Assembly: GCA_037176705.1 (NCBI GenBank)
Contig: CM073907.1
Span: 15,469,001-15,533,000, forward strand
DNA length: 64,000 nt
Source: Molossus alvarezi
Lineage: Eukaryota; Chordata; Mammalia; Chiroptera; Molossidae
Reading direction: 5' to 3'
Shown here: positions 12,262 through 26,040 of the stretch, one piece after another
How positions within the stretch are numbered: the stretch's first letter is position 1
Layout of the letters: each line of letters begins with the position of its first letter
Notes under the pieces: model-generated
The model's database searches: none
Seen by the model: only the letters and a program-made list of their open reading frames with translations
What the model was told of the DNA's origin: nothing
Translations under genes and position numbers: made by a program

Positions 12262-14194
12262 AGCAGTCTGAATCCCCACCAGCAATTTACTTTTCATGAC
12301 ATCCTCACCAGCACTTGTTTGAAGATTTGTTAATGGCAGCCATTCTGTCACATATGAGGTAATGTTTCATAGTTATTTTAATTCGCATCTCTGTGATGAC
12401 TAGTGATATTGAGTAATATATTTTTGTATGTCTCTTGGCCATTTGTATGTCCTGTTGGGAGAAGTGTCTAGTTACGTCCTCTGCCCATTCTTAAAATGGA
12501 TTCTTTGTCTTCCTTTTGTTGAGGTGTATGAGGATGCTATACATATTGTAAATTAACCCCTTATCTGATGTATTGTAGGTAGTTATGCTCTTTCATATAG
12601 CAGGTTCCCTTTCCACATTGATGCTTGTTTCTTTTGCTGTGCAGAAGCTTTTTAGTCCCATGTGTTCATTTTTTTTTCTTTGTTTCCCTTGCCTTAGGCA
12701 TTGCTACCATGAAAATTCTGCTTTGTGGGATGTCGGAAATTTTTTTGCCTATATTTTCTTCCAGAATTTTTATACATTCACAAGTCACATGTAAGCCATT
12801 TATCCATCTTGAGTCTATTTCTGAGTATCGTGCATGTTGTTGGTCTAGTTTCAGTTTTTTGCAAATAACTGTCCGATTTTCCCAGCACTGTTTATTGAAG
12901 AGGCTGTATTTACTCCACTGTATGCTCTTGCTATCTTGTCCAATATTAATTGAGGATAATGATTTGGGTCAATTTATGGTTTCTCTGTTCTGTTCCATTG
13001 AATTATATGCCTGATCTTGTGCCAGTACCAGGGTATAATTACAGTGGCTTTGTAGTATAATCTGATACTTGGTATTATGATCCCTCCTACTTTGTTCTTG
13101 ATTACTGTGGCATTTAGGGGTCTTTTTTTGTTCCATGTAAACTTTTATTCTAGGTCTGTGCTGGATTTTGTTGAATGCCTTTTTAGCCTCTCTTGACATG
13201 ATCTTGTGGGTTTTATCATTTATTTTGTTTGTGTTGTGTCACATTCATTAATATGGGAATATTGTGCCATCCTTGCTTCCCTGGGATGTATCCCATTTGG
13301 TCATTATTAATAATTTCTTTGATGTATTGCTGGATCCGATTTGCTGAGATTTTAAGGATTTTGGAATCAGTGTTCATCAGAGATATTGGCCTGTCGTTTT
13401 CTTTCTTTGTAATGTCTCTATCTGGTTTTGGAATTTATATTATGCTGGATTCCTAAAATGATTTCGGAAGTCTCGTCTTCTTGGAATTTTCTTAGAATAA
13501 TTTGGGGAGAACGGGTGTTAGATCTTCTTTAAATGTTTGATAAAATCTCCCCATGAAGCCATCTATGCCTGGGGTTTGGTTTGCTGCAAGTTTCTGAATA
13601 TCTTCCATTTCCTTAGTTGTTATTGGCCTGTTCAAGTTTTCTGTCTCTTCCCAGTTCAGTTTTGGGAGACTCTGTTTCTAGAAATTTGTTGATTTTGCCT
13701 AGATCATCCAATTTATTGGCATATAATCTTCCGTAGTATGTTTTAATGATCCTTTGTATTACTGTGGTATCAGTTGTTACTTCTCCAATTATGTTTCTGA
13801 TTTTGTTTATGGGGTCCTCTCTTTTTGTTTGTTGATGAGTCTGCTTAAGAATTGATGAATCTTGTCTATCTTTTCAAAGAATCTGCTCTTTGTTTCATTG
13901 CTTATATTTCAAAGTGGCAGGTTTCTCTTTGTCTGTATTTTTTTTACATTTTTTATTTATTCATTTGTTCCTGTTACAAATGTTTCTCATTTTCCCCCCC
14001 TTGACACCATCCTCCTCTTTCCCTGACACATCCCCAGCTTTGTTTTACCAATTTCCATGTTATCTACTTTACGAGTTTTTATCAGAGCATTGAAAATATG
14101 TATAATTAAGGTGATCATTGATATGTACTTATTTATTGCCATTTTTGTTTTTGTGGTTCTATTTTTCTTTCTATTTCTTCTATTAATTACCATC
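12262..14194 (-). mobile_element. Second copy of the rearranged (composite) L1
   Basis: This minus-strand L1 has the same structure as positions 190-2,110: ORF2 C-terminal region, then the same jump over the RT catalytic region (about 13,138-13,160), then the RT N-terminal part and linker, then the same 3'UTR-like insert (about 13,938-14,085), then the first ORF2 codons. Both junctions coincide in the two copies, although the sequences differ at many bases. After 14,194 the similarity ends and another L1 begins, so this copy lacks ORF1. Confidence 0.85.
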
Positions 14195-14896
14195 CCACCC
14201 CCAGATTTTTTTTTTTTTTTCAGATTCTGTGTCCTTTATTTCCTCACTGACATTTCTAGTTCTTTTCTTCTAGTTGCTCTGTTTTTTTCTTTTTGTTTAG
14301 TTTCTAGTTCTTTGAGTTGTAGGGTTAGAAAGTCAATTCTTAATTTTTCTTGTTTGTTGAGGTTGGCCTGTAGTGGTATGAACTTCCCTCTCAGGACTGC
14401 TTCACTGCATCCCATAGATTTTGTGTTGTTTTGTGTTCATTTTTCTTGGTTGCCAGGAATTTTTTTTCTTGAACTCTTTGATAACCCATTCATTGGTTAA
14501 TAACATGCTAGTTTGCTTCCATGTGTTTGAATGTTTTTTGTGTATTTTTGTTGTAATTGGTTTCTAGTGTTGTCATGTCATTCGGATCTGAGAGGATGCT
14601 TGATATGACTTCAATTTTCTTGAATTGGTAAAGACTTACCTTGTGGCCTAAAATGCAGTCTTTTCAAGGATGCCCTGTGTGCACTTGAATAGAATGTATA
14701 TTCTGCAGCTTTCAGGTAAAATGTTCTGTAAATATCAATTAAGTTTAACTAATCTAGTTTGTCATTTAAGGACTTGTGTCCTTGTTAATTTTTTTGTGTA
14801 GAAATTCTATCTTATGGTGTCTGTGGGGTGTTAAATTCACCCACTATGCTTATATTGCTATTATTCTCTCCCTTGAAGTCCTCCAGAAGTTTTTTT

Positions 14897-14955
14897 TTTT
14901 TTTTTTAATCCTCACTCGAGGACATTTTTTCATTTTTTGTTCCAATAGAGTGGGA

Positions 14956-14993
<38 letters not shown>

Positions 14994-15150
14994 GACGTGA
15001 AAGGGACACATCGAATGGCTGCCACCCATATGACTAACCGGGGTCAGTGACAAACTGCAACTGAGTTATGTGCCCTTAGTGGTAACCAATACCCGGTCTC
15101 TAGGGACTGCAGGCCGATGCTCTTAACTGCTGAGGCAAACCGGCCAGGGT
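14897..15150 (-). mobile_element. Ves-type SINE with target-site duplication
   Basis: Ves SINE inserted in L1 ORF2, flanked by a 15-bp direct repeat CTCCAGAAGTTTTTT (from 14,881 and from 15,151). The tRNA-like head is at the right, ending CCGGCCAGGGT on the plus strand, and the A-tail is at the left. Confidence 0.92.
14959..14990. repeat. (AG)n microsatellite inside a SINE
   Basis: About 16 uninterrupted AG units lie at the GA-rich segment of the Ves SINE. Sister SINEs here carry only four to six units, so this is a local expansion seeded by the SINE. Confidence 0.9.
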
Positions 15151-17755
15151 CTCCAGAAGTTTTTTAATGTATTTTGGTTTTCCTGTATTTGGTGCATATG
15201 TTTTTACCAGGGTTAAATTATCTTGTTGGATTGATCCCTTTAATATTATGTAGTAATCTTTTTTATCTCTCATTATGTCCCTCATTTTGAATCTATCTTA
15301 TTAAATATGAGTACTACTATACCAGGTTTTTTTTTTTTTTTTCACTTCCATTTCCCTGGAAAAAAAAAAAATGTATCCCTTTACTTTTACCCATGTGAGT
15401 CTTTTGTTGTGTGGTGGGGCTCTTGTAGATAGGATATATATGGGTCATGTTTTCTTATCCAATCAGCTACCAAGTGTCTTTTCATGGAAGCATTTAAGCC
15501 ATTTACATTTAAGGTTTTTATTGATAGGTACTTATTACTTGCTGGTTTTATTTTATGCCTGTGTTCCTCCCCACCTCTCTCTCTATTTCTTTTTCTTACA
15601 ACAGTCCCTTTAGTATTTCTTGCAGTGCTGGTTTGGTGGAGGTAAAGTTCTTTAGCTTTTTTTTTGTCTGTGAATCTTTATTTCACCTTCAGTTTTGAAT
15701 GATAGCCTTGCTGGATAGAGTAGTCTTGAATTCAGACACTTGCCTCTCTATATTTTGTGTACTTCATGCCACTTTCTTCTGGCCTGCTGTGTTTTATTGA
15801 GAAATCAGCTGACAGTCTAATGGGAGCTCCATTTTAGGTAAGTTTCTGTCTCTCTCTTTCTTCTTTGGAGATTCTTTCTTTGTCTAATGTTTGCCATTTT
15901 AATTATGAGGTTTCTTGCTTGGGGTTCTTCTGGCTTGGGGCTCTCTGTGTTTCCTGGACTTGTGTGACTTTTTCCTTCACCAAATTAGAAAAGTTTTCTG
16001 TCATTATTTCTTCAAACAGATTCTCTTGTCTTTTCTTTGATTCTTCTCTTTCTGTTACCCCTTATGATGCAAATGTTGTTACGTTTTGTATTGTCCCAAA
16101 GACTCCTTAAATTTTCCTCCTGTTTTTAATTTGTTTTCCCATTTGATGATCTACTTGGGTATTCTTACCTTGTCTTCTAACTCAGTGATTCATTCTTCAG
16201 CTTCTTCTCATTTACTATTGAAACCTTGTAAGGTATTTTTTTATAACAGCTTTGTCATTCTTTATTTCCTCTTGATTTTTATTCATAGCTTCTACCTCTT
16301 TTTTTTTTAACCTGATGTAGTTCCCTCTGAGCTCTTTGTAATTCTCATTAAGTTGCTTGTAGTTCACACTAAATCGTTTGCACTCCCTTAAAATGATTGG
16401 TTTGAATTCTTTCCTGACAAATTGCTTTCTCCCATTTCATAGTAATCCTAGTAGTCCTTCCTTTTAGTAATCCTTCCTTTTCTTTCATTAACGTGTTGTT
16501 TCTTTGTCTCACCATTTTAGCAATCTGGTAGTATTAGGCCCAGTGAGGGATGTTGGAATGTGTTGGCAGGTCATTGTGTATTCAATAAGGCTGCTGTGCC
16601 TCCAGACTGTTTGGTGTGTGGCACCTCTTGGCCTGCTGTATCCTGGAGGATTTGCCGCTGGTGGCTGGTATTGGGTTGTCATAGTAGGCATTGCTGAAAT
16701 ACATGGGTCCTGCTGGTGCACTGCTGGGGCACATGGTTGTGCTGGGGCACTGCAGGAGTTTATGGTCCCTGCTGTTATGCTACTGGGATGTGTGGGTCCT
16801 GCTGGGGTGCTGCTGGGGTGTGACATTGCCTGGTTTTGCTCAGCTCCTGATCAGTCACAACTGATGCTTCTGGGGGCAAGTGACAGTTCTTGGTTTGTGG
16901 TTCTACTGCTGCTGTTATCAGGGGGTACTCTCAGCTCCCAGTCATCTGCTGATGTTGGGGGCTGAGGATGCTCAACTCCCAGGATTTTGCTGCTGTTGTG
17001 GAAGGGTTCCACTCCTAACCCACTGTTTTATTTGTCAGGTGTGGGTTTTGGCTACCCAAGTCCTGCTGCTGCTTGGGCTGGGGAATCACTCCTGATCAGC
17101 CTCTGCTGATGCTGCTGGAGTTGGGTCTCAGCTGCCAATCTGTGCTGCTGCTGCCTGGAGATGGATGTCTGCTCCTGAGCCTCTGATGCTGGGGGTGTCT
17201 CAGGTCCTGAGCCTTGTCTGCTGTTGGTGGTGTGGCTCCACTGTCGCCCAGTAACTGATGCTGGGGGGGTTGGTGCTCAGCTTTGATCAGGTGGCTGCTG
17301 TGGAAGATGGTGCTCAGTTCCTGGCCTGTTGTGGTACCTTGACAGTGCCACGATTGTGCACTGCTCCGCATTGACACAGCAGGTTCCACTGGTCCAATGT
17401 GCAAGGCACTCTGGTGGGCTCAAGTCTATCGGCCCTAGGTGCTCCCACTGCCTCCTCCCAGAGAATACGAGGGACCTTTCAAAATTCCAGGCCCTTTCAG
17501 CCTCATAGGGAAAAACACCCTGACAAGCCGCTTATTGTGGTAGCCACCTGCTCCCTGTCCACAGCACAGGAACCCTGTGCCCCACATTTCTGCATTTCTT
17601 GAGATTTCTCATTTACACTCACGTCCGTTCACATTCTCTCTCACACTTGTTCTCACTCTCACACACTCCTCCTTGCTCTGGTCCTGCCTGCTGCCAACTT
17701 CTCATCACTTGGTACTTTCAGTGAATATATTTTATTTAACCAGGCTGTCTATTTG

Positions 17756-18630
17756 TGATGTTGATGGCTTTTAATTGTTCAGAAATGTGGTTTAATAATC
17801 CCATTTGTTTATTTTATTATTTTCATTTCCCTTGACTGGGACACATCTCCAAAAACATATTGCTGACAGCAGTGTCAGAGACTTTACTGCCTGTTTGTTA
17901 GTAGGAGTTTTATGGTTTTAGGTCTTACATTGAAGTTTTTAATCCATTTTGATTTTATTTTTGGATACAATGAAAGTGGTCTATATTTATTTTTTTGCAT
18001 GCATGTTTCTATTTTTTCCAAAACCATTTATTGAAGAGATTTTCTTTTTACCCCATTGTATGTTCTTGCCTCCTTTGTAATATATTAGTTTACCATACAG
18101 GTGTGGGTGTTATTTCTAAGCTCTTGATTTGATTCTTTTGATCAATGTGTCTGTATTTATGATGGTACCGTGCTGTTTTCATAACTGTAGCCTTGTATAG
18201 ATTGGCATCAGGTGGTGTGATATTTCACTTTGTTGTTCATAACTGTAGCCGTGTATAGTTTGATATCAGATAGTGTGATACCTCACTTTGTTGTTCTTTC
18301 TCCGTATCGCTGCGGCTCTTTGGGCTCTTTTGTGGTTTCTTATAAGTTTTAGTATTATCTAGTCTAGTTCTGGGAGAACTGTCATTGGTAACTTGAAACA
18401 GATTGCATAGGATCTGTAGATTGCTTTGGGTAGTTATGAACATTTTAATGGTGTTACTTCTTCCTATCGATGAGCACAGTATATTATTCCATTTATTTGT
18501 ATCTACTTAAATTTCTTCAATGTCTTATAGTTTACCAGTACAAATCACTTACCCATTTGGTTAAATATATTTCTAAGTATTCTATTCTTTTTGATGAAAT
18601 TGTAAATGAGATTGCTTTCTTTTTGTTTTT
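17756..18630 (-). mobile_element. Older, diverged L1 fragment (ORF2)
   Basis: Minus-strand ORF2 sequence recognisable by the order of its conserved stretches (for example the CCATTTATTGAAGAGA and ATGGTACCGTGCTGTTTTC regions). It is clearly more diverged than neighbouring L1s and of a different subfamily. It contains a 58-bp tandem duplication and ends at the T-rich 3' end of the next L1. No long frames remain. Confidence 0.75.
18180..18295. repeat. 58-bp tandem duplication inside the old L1
   Basis: Two adjacent 58-bp units, both starting CATAACTGTAGCC and ending TCACTTTGTTGTT, differ at several bases. Because they have diverged, the duplication is old. Confidence 0.9.
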
Positions 18631-21600
18631 TTTTTTTTGGCTGGGTTCAATTTTTTTTTATTAATTAGTTTTTGTTACCGATGTTTCTCCTTTCCCCCCC
18701 ACTGATTCCCCCCTCCCCCTCCCTCCCTGCACTTTCCCCCGTTTTTTCTCCATGTCCACTGTTCATGCATATAAGTTCTGTGGTTTATCTCTCCCCCACT
18801 ACACCCTCTTCTGGGGATTGTCAGTATGTACCTTACTTCCACGTCTCTGGGACTACTCCATTCCTCAGACTGTTATGTTCATTATATTTCACAAATAAGT
18901 GAGATTATATGAAGCATGTCTTTCTCTGTTTGGCTTGTTTCACTTAGGATGATACTTTCCAGGTCCCTCCATGTAGTCTCAAAGGATAAGAGATCTGTCT
19001 TACAGCTGCGTAGTACTCCATTGTGTATATGTACCAAGGTGTTTTTGTCCATTCATCTACTGATGGACACTTGGACTGTTTCCAGATCTTTGCTATTGTA
19101 AATAGTGCTGCTACAAACATGGGGTACATATATTCTTTCTGATTGGTGTTTCAGGCTTCTTAGGGTATATTCCTAGACGTGGAATCACTGGGTCAAATGG
19201 AAGTTCAATTTTTAAGTTTTTAAGGTAACACCACATTGTTTTCCATAGTGGCTGCACCAGTCTGCATTCCCACCAGCAGTGTACTAGAGTCCCCTTTTCT
19301 CCATTCCCTCACCAACACTTGTTGTTTGATGATTTGTTGATGGCGTCCTTTCTGACAGGTGTGAGGTGATACCTCATTGTTGTTTTAATTTGCATCTCTG
19401 ATGATTAGTGATGATGAGAATTTCTTCATATGTTTCTCAGCCATTTGTATGTCCTGTTTGGAGAGGTGTCTATTTAGTTCCTCTGCCCATTTTTTAATTG
19501 GATTTTTGTCTTCCTTTTGTGGAGTTGTATGAGCACTCTATATGTGTTGGAAATTAACCTCTTATTTGATATATATCATTGGCAATTATGCTCTCCCATA
19601 CAGTGGGTAGCCTTTTCGTTTGATTATTGTATCTTTCGCTGTGCAGAAGCTTTTGAGTTTGATGTAGTCCCATGTGTTCATTTTCTCCTTTGTTTCTATC
19701 GCCTTAGGTGATGTGTCAGTAAAAATTCTGCTGCGTATGATGTCTGAAATTTTACCTACAGTGTCTTCTAGGATTTTTATGGATCCATGAGTCACATTTA
19801 AGTCTTTTATTCATTTTGAGTTTATTCATGTGTAGGGTGTAAGTTGATGGACTAGTTTCATTTTTCTGCAAGTAGCTGTCCAATTTTCCCAGCACCATTT
19901 ATTAAACAGGCTGTCCTTACTCCATTGTATGCTCTTTCCACCTTTATCAAATATTAATTGAACATATTGCCTTCGGTCCATTTCTGGGTTCTCTGTTCTG
20001 TTCTACTGGTCTATATGCCTGTTCTTGTGCCAGTTCCAGGCTGTTTTGATTACAGTGGCTTTGTAGTATAACCTGAAATCTGGTATTGTGATCCCTCCAA
20101 CTTTGTTCTTTCTTTTCAGAATTGCTGTGGCTATTCAAGGCCTTTTTTGGTTCCATATGAACTTTTGAAATAATTGTTCTAATTCTGTGAAGTAAGCCGT
20201 TGATATTTTGATCGGGATTGCGTGGAATCTATAAATTGCTTTGGGTAATATGGACATTTTAATGATGTTAATTCTCACAAACCATGAACAGGGTATGTGC
20301 TTTCACTTTTTTATATCTTCCTCTATTTTTTTTTTAATGACATGTAGTTTTCTGTGAATAGGTCCTTTATTTCTTTAGTTAAGTTTATTTCTAGGTATCT
20401 TAATTTTTTTGACGCAATGGTAAATGGGATTGTTTTCTTAGTTTCTCTTTCTGTGAGTTCATCATTGTTGTATAAGAATGCAATTGATTTCTTGATGTTA
20501 ACTTTGTATCCTGCTACTTTGCCAAATTCAATTATTAAGTCTAGTAAACTTTTGATGGAGTCTTTGGGGTTTTCCACGAATAGTATCATGTCCTCTGAAA
20601 ATAATGACAGTTTCACATTCTCCTTTCCAATTTGGATCCCTATTATTTTTTTTTCCTGTCAGATTGCTGTGGCTGAGACTTCCAGTACTATGTTAAATAA
20701 GAGTGGTGAAAGTGGGCTTCCTTGCTTTGTTTTTGTTCTTAAGATAAATGCTTTTAGTTTTTGTCCATTGAGTATGATGTAGGTCTTTCATATATGGCCT
20801 TTATTATGTCTCAATATGATCCCTCTATTCCCAGACTGCTGAGCGTTTTTATCAGAACTGGATGCTGGATTTTGTCGAACGCTTTTTTAGCATCTATTGA
20901 TATGATCATGTGATTTTTATTCTTCATTTTATTTATGTGGTGTATCACATTTATGGATTTGCGAATATTCTACCAGCTTTGCCTCCCTGGGATGAATCCC
21001 ACTTGGTCATGATGGATAATTTTTTTGGTGTATTGCTGGATTCGATTTGCTAGTATTTTGTTCAGGATTTTGGCAGCTATGTTGATCAGGTATATTGGCC
21101 TGTACTTTTCTTTCTTTTTAGTGTCCTTTTCTGGTTTTGGAATTAGAATTATGCTGGCTTCATAAAACGTGTTTGGAAGTCTTTCTTCTTGAATTTTTTG
21201 AAATAGTTTGTGGAGAACGGTTATCAGTTCTTCTTTGAATGTCCGGTAAAACTCCCCCGTGAAGCCATCCGGGCCTGGGCTTTTGTTTGCTGGGAGAGTC
21301 TTGATTACATCTTCAATTTCTTCTTTTGATATTGGTCTGTTCAAGTTTTCTATCTCTTACTGATCCACATTTGGGAGACTACGTGTTTCTAGAAACTTGT
21401 CCATTTCGCTAAGATTGTTGAATGTGTTGCCATACAATTGTTCATAGTAGTTGTTAACAGTCTTTTGTATTTCTGTGGTGTCAATTGTTACCTCTCCTCT
21501 TTTCTTTCTGATTTTGTGTATTTGGGTTTTCTCTCTTTGTTTCTTGGTGAGTCTAGCTAAGGGTCCATCAATCTTGTTTATCTTTTCGAAAAACCAGCTC

Positions 21601-24395
21601 TTTGTTTTATTGATCCTTAGTTTTTTGTGTTTTTTTTTTGTCTCTATGTCATATATTTCTGCTCTGATCTTTACTATTTCCTTCCTTCTACTTGCTCTGG
21701 GGTTTTCTTTTTGTTTGCTCTCTAGTTCATTAAGTTGTGAGGTTAGATAATCTATTAGAGATTTTTCTTTTTTTTTGTTTTTAAGGTAGACTCTAGTGCT
21801 ATGACCTTCCCTTTCCGAACTGCTTTCGCTGCATTTCATAGATGTTGTGTTGTTGTGTCTTCATTTTCATTGGTTTCCAGGAAGTTTTTGATTTCTTCCT
21901 TGATCTCCTCTGTGACCCATTCATTGTTTAATAACATGCTATTTACCTTCCATGTGTTTAAATATCTTTGTATGTTCTTCTTGCAATTGATTTCTAGTTT
22001 CATGCCATTGTGAGCTGAGAAGATGCTTGATATGATTTCAATCTTATTAAACTTGTAGAGACTTACTTTGTGCTCTAGCATGTGGTCTATATTAGAGAAT
22101 GTTTTATGTGCACTTGAGAAGAATGTGAATTCTGTAATTTTGGGGTGTAATTCTTTGTAGATATCTATTAAATCCATTTGGTCTAGTGCTTCATTCAGAG
22201 TCTTTGTTTCCTTGCTAATTTTTTGTCTAGAGGACCTATCAAGTGATGTCAGCGGGTTGTTGAAGTTTCCTGCTATAATTGTATTGCTATCGATTTCTCC
22301 TTTGAAGTACTCCAGAAGTTTTTAAATATATTTTGGTGGTCCAATATTGGGTGCATATATGATTATCAAGGTTATATCTTCCTGTTGGATAGATCCTTTC
22401 AATATTATGTTGTGGCCTTCTTTATCTGTATTTATGACCTTCATTCTGAAATATATTTTATTAGATGTGAGTATTGCTACCCCAGCTTTTATTTCTCTTT
22501 TGTTTGCTTAGAAGATTTTTTCCATTCCTTCACTTTCAATCTATGTGAGTCTTTTGTTGTAAGGTGGGTCTTTTGTAAACATCATATAGATGAGTCATGC
22601 TTTCTTATCCTATCAGCTACTCTATGTCTTTTTATGGGAGCATTCAATCCATTTACATTTAAGGTGATTATTGATATGTACTTATTTATTGCCATTTTTG
22701 TTTAGTGTGGTTCTATTTTTCTTCCCATTTCTCCTGGTAATTACAGCAGTCCTTTTAATATTTCTTGCAGTGCTGGTTTGGTGCTAATGTATTCCCTTAG
22801 ACTTTTTTTTTTTTTTTTGTCTGGGAAGCTCTTTATTTAACCTTCTATTTTGAATGATAGCCTTTCTGGGTAGAGTAGTCTTGGATTCAGAACCTGGTTT
22901 TTCATGACCTTGATTATTTTATACCATTCCCTTCTGGACTGCATTGTTTCTTCTGAGAAGTCAGCTGAGAGCCTTATGGGGTTTTCTTTGTAGGTAACCT
23001 ATTGCTTATCTCTTGCTGCTTTTAAGATTCTCTCTTTGTCTTCAATTTTTGGCAGTTTGATTACGATGTTTCTTGGTGTGGGCCTGTTTGGTTTCTTCTT
23101 ACTTGGGGCTCTCTGTGATTCTTGAACTTGAATGCCTTCTTCCTTCACCAAATTAGGAAAGTTTTCTGTCACTATTTCTTTGAATATATTCTCTAACACT
23201 TGCTCATTTTCTTCTTCTTCAGATACTCCGATGATGCAAAAATTCTTTCATTTCCAGTTGTCCCACAGTTCTCTTAAGCTGTCTTTCTGTTTTTTAATCG
23301 TTTTTTCCTTTTGGGTTTCTGATTGGTTGATTTCTTTCTCCCCTGTTTTCTAATTCACTGATCCAGTCCTCTGCTTCCCCTACTCTGCTTTTTAGACATT
23401 CCAATGTGTTTTTCATTTCTGATATGTCATTCTTCATTTTTTCTTGTTGGTTTTTAATTTCCAACTGGTTGATTTTGAACATTCTATGTCTTTTTTTATG
23501 GCTCTCATATCCTTTCACAAGTTTTTGAGCTGCCTCAACATCATGGCTCTAGATTCTAGTTCTGTTAACTTGCTTAACTGCACCTCATTTATCTCATCTT
23601 CCATAGAGATCTCTTGTTCTTTCATTTGGCTTTTGTTTCTATTTTTCACCATTTTGGCTATCACAGTGTGCTTTGTAGTCTGCCAAAGTTTCCCTGTGTG
23701 TTTGGTGTTCTGCTGTTTGTGGCTTTCTCTCCTGGGTTTGCATGATCAAGGAAGGACTCACTTTAAACACCACTGTCAAGTCCTAGCTTTTCTGGTTAGT
23801 GTCGCTAGCCCAGGGAATGGTAGTTATCCTCTAGCTTTTTTTGCCTGGAGGCTATTAGTAGAGGTCTCCTGAAGACCCTTGGTTTCTGAGTTACCTGAAA
23901 AACTCCCTCAGGTGCTGAGTGTAAGAGGATTTCTTGAGGTTGGGGCAGCTGCTGGTGGTTAATGGGTCTCAATTAACATGTCAATGGCCACCAGGTTGGG
24001 TTGAATCTCTGAGAAATTGGCCTCTGCCTCTCCCCAGGGCCCTGGGGAGGATTAAAATGACCACAGTCCTGCGTGGCACCCACCAAAACTTGAGTATCCC
24101 CACACAGTTCTAGTCCAGTCTGCCTTTCCTCTGCCAGAGCCCAAGGTGAGTGGTGGCTGCCAATTTAGCCTCTCTCTAGACTTTGCGTCATGGAGCTGCC
24201 TGTGACTTTTAACTCAAGGGCGCTTCTTCCAGCCAAGGGCGGCCGTGGCTGTGGCACCAGCCGAGGGTGTTGCACTCAGCAGAAGCCCCAGGACTAAGCC
24301 GCAGTAGCGGGACACTGTGGAGGTGGCAGCAGCTTCCAGCAGAGTCCCCTGATTCCAGCGAGTTCATGAGGCACCAGCCGAGGGCTTATTTTCTA
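18631..24395 (-). mobile_element. Full-length but inactive L1 (class-1 5'UTR)
   Basis: This is the most complete L1 in the window, about 5.8 kb, with all parts in the right order: 3'UTR (18,631-18,940), ORF2 (about 18,944-22,735), a short spacer, ORF1 (about 22,810-23,660) and 5'UTR (to 24,395). ORF2 landmarks are MEYYAAV at the C-terminus, [34 protein letters not shown] and the endonuclease start ITLNVNGLNAPIKRHRVA on the reverse strand near 22,690. ORF1 shows NFPNLVKEEGIQVQESQRAP and a coiled-coil piece (23,294-23,518). ORF2 is split into at least seven frames, and the catalytic FADD box reads FSED (20,590-20,601), so it cannot be active. Confidence 0.93.
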
Positions 24396-26040
24396 ATAGT
24401 TGGCATGTGTGTTCATCAGGGATATTGGCCTCTAGTTTTCTTTCTTTGGGGTATCTTTATCTGGTTTTGGAATTTGAATTATGTTGGCCTCATAGAATAA
24501 GTTTTGAAGTTTTTCATCTTCTTGGATTTTTTTGAAATAGTTTGAGGAGAATGGGTGTTAGGTCTTCTTTGAATGTTCAGTAAACCTCCTCCATGTAGCC
24601 ATCCAGGTCTGGGCTTTTATTTTCTGGAAGTTTCTTGATTACACCTTCAATTTCCTTAATTGTGATTGTTCTATTCTAATTTTTTGTCTCTTCCCTGTTC
24701 AGTTTTGGGCAACTGTGTGTTTCTAGAAATGTGTCCATTTTGCATAAATTGTTCAATTTTTTGGATGTAATTGTTCCTAGTATGTTTTAATGGTTCTTTG
24801 TATTTCTGTGGTGTCGGTTGTTATTTCTCCTTTTTCGTTTATGATTTGGTTTATTTGAGTCCTCTCTTTTTGTTTCTTGGTGAGTCTGGTGAAGAGTTGA
24901 TCAATCTTGTTTATCTTTTAAAAAACCAGCTCTTTGTTTCATTGATTTTTTGAACTGTTTTTTTTAGTTGCTGTGTCATTTTTTTCTGCTCTGATGTTTG
25001 CTCTTTCTTTTCTTCTACTTGCCCTGGGTTTTTCTTTTTGTTTACTTTCTAGTTCATTGAGTTTTGGGGTTAGAAAGTTAATTTGGAATTTTTCTTGTTT
25101 TTTGAGGTGGGCCTGTAGTGCTATGAACTTCCATCCCAGAACTGCTTTTGCTGCATCCCATAGATTTTGTGTTGTTGTGTGTTCATTTTCATTGGTTTCC
25201 AGGAAGTTTTAAATTTTTTCCTTGATATCCTTGGTAACTCATTCCTTGTTTAATAGCATGCTATTTAGCCTCCATGTGTTTGAAAGTGTTTGTGTGTTTT
25301 TGTTGTAATTGATTCTTAGTTTTATGCATTGCAATCTGAGAAGATGCTTGGTGTAATTTCAATCTTCTTGAATTTGTGGAGGTTTACTTTGTGTCCTAAT
25401 ATTTGGTCTATCTTCAAGAATGTCCCACGGGCATTTGAGGAGAATGTATATTCTGCTGCTTTGGGGTGAAAGGTTCTGTAAATATCAATGAAATTCAGTT
25501 AATCTAGTTTGTCATTTAAGAACTCTGAGTCCGTGTTATTTTTTGTCTAGAAGATATATCCAGTGGTGTCAGTGGGCTGTTGAAGTCACCCACTATGATT
25601 GTATTGCTATTGATCTCTTCTTTGAAGTCCTCCAGAAGTGTTTTAATATGCTTTAGTGCTCCTGTGTTTGGTGCATATATGTTTACCAGGGTTATATTCT
25701 CTTGTTGGATTGTTCCTTTTAATATTATGTCGTAACACTCTTTGTCTCTTATTACGGCCCTTGGTTTGAAGTCTATCTTATCAGATGTGAGTATTGCTGC
25801 CCTAGCTTTTTATTTTACTTTATTTTTTTTCCATTTGTCTGAAATTTTTTTTTTTACCTCTTCACTTTTATCCTTTGTGAGTCTGTTGTTGTGAGGTAGG
25901 TCCCTTGTAAACACAATATATATGTGTCATGTTTTTTATCCAATTACCTACCCTATGTTTTTTGACTGGGATTTTAGCCATTACATTTAAGGTTATTATT
26001 GATAAATACTTATTAGTTGCCATTTTATTTTATGTCTGCA

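Larger units (their letters stand above)
14195..17755 (-). mobile_element. L1, 3'-truncated, with class-2 5'UTR
   Basis: It begins in the ORF2 RT/endonuclease linker, runs through the endonuclease region (with a SINE insertion), the ORF1/ORF2 junction near 15,600, ORF1 (about 15,650-16,525) and an approximately 1.2-kb 5'UTR rich in CTGCTG and TGGGG motifs. The 5'UTR tail (about 17,400-17,755) matches those at 27.8-28.1 and 31.7-32.0 kb. The whole 3' half of ORF2 and the 3'UTR are missing, the opposite of normal L1 truncation. All reading frames are broken. Confidence 0.85.

Noticed and set aside
2718..15150. tRNA genes at the SINE heads
   Set aside because: A- and B-box-like sequences are present, but they belong to tRNA-derived SINEs and do not fold into complete tRNAs.
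20970..21839. Long minus-strand frames as possible functional reverse transcriptase genes
   Set aside because: They are consecutive pieces of one L1 ORF2 split by frameshifts, with a damaged FADD box further on, so no intact enzyme.
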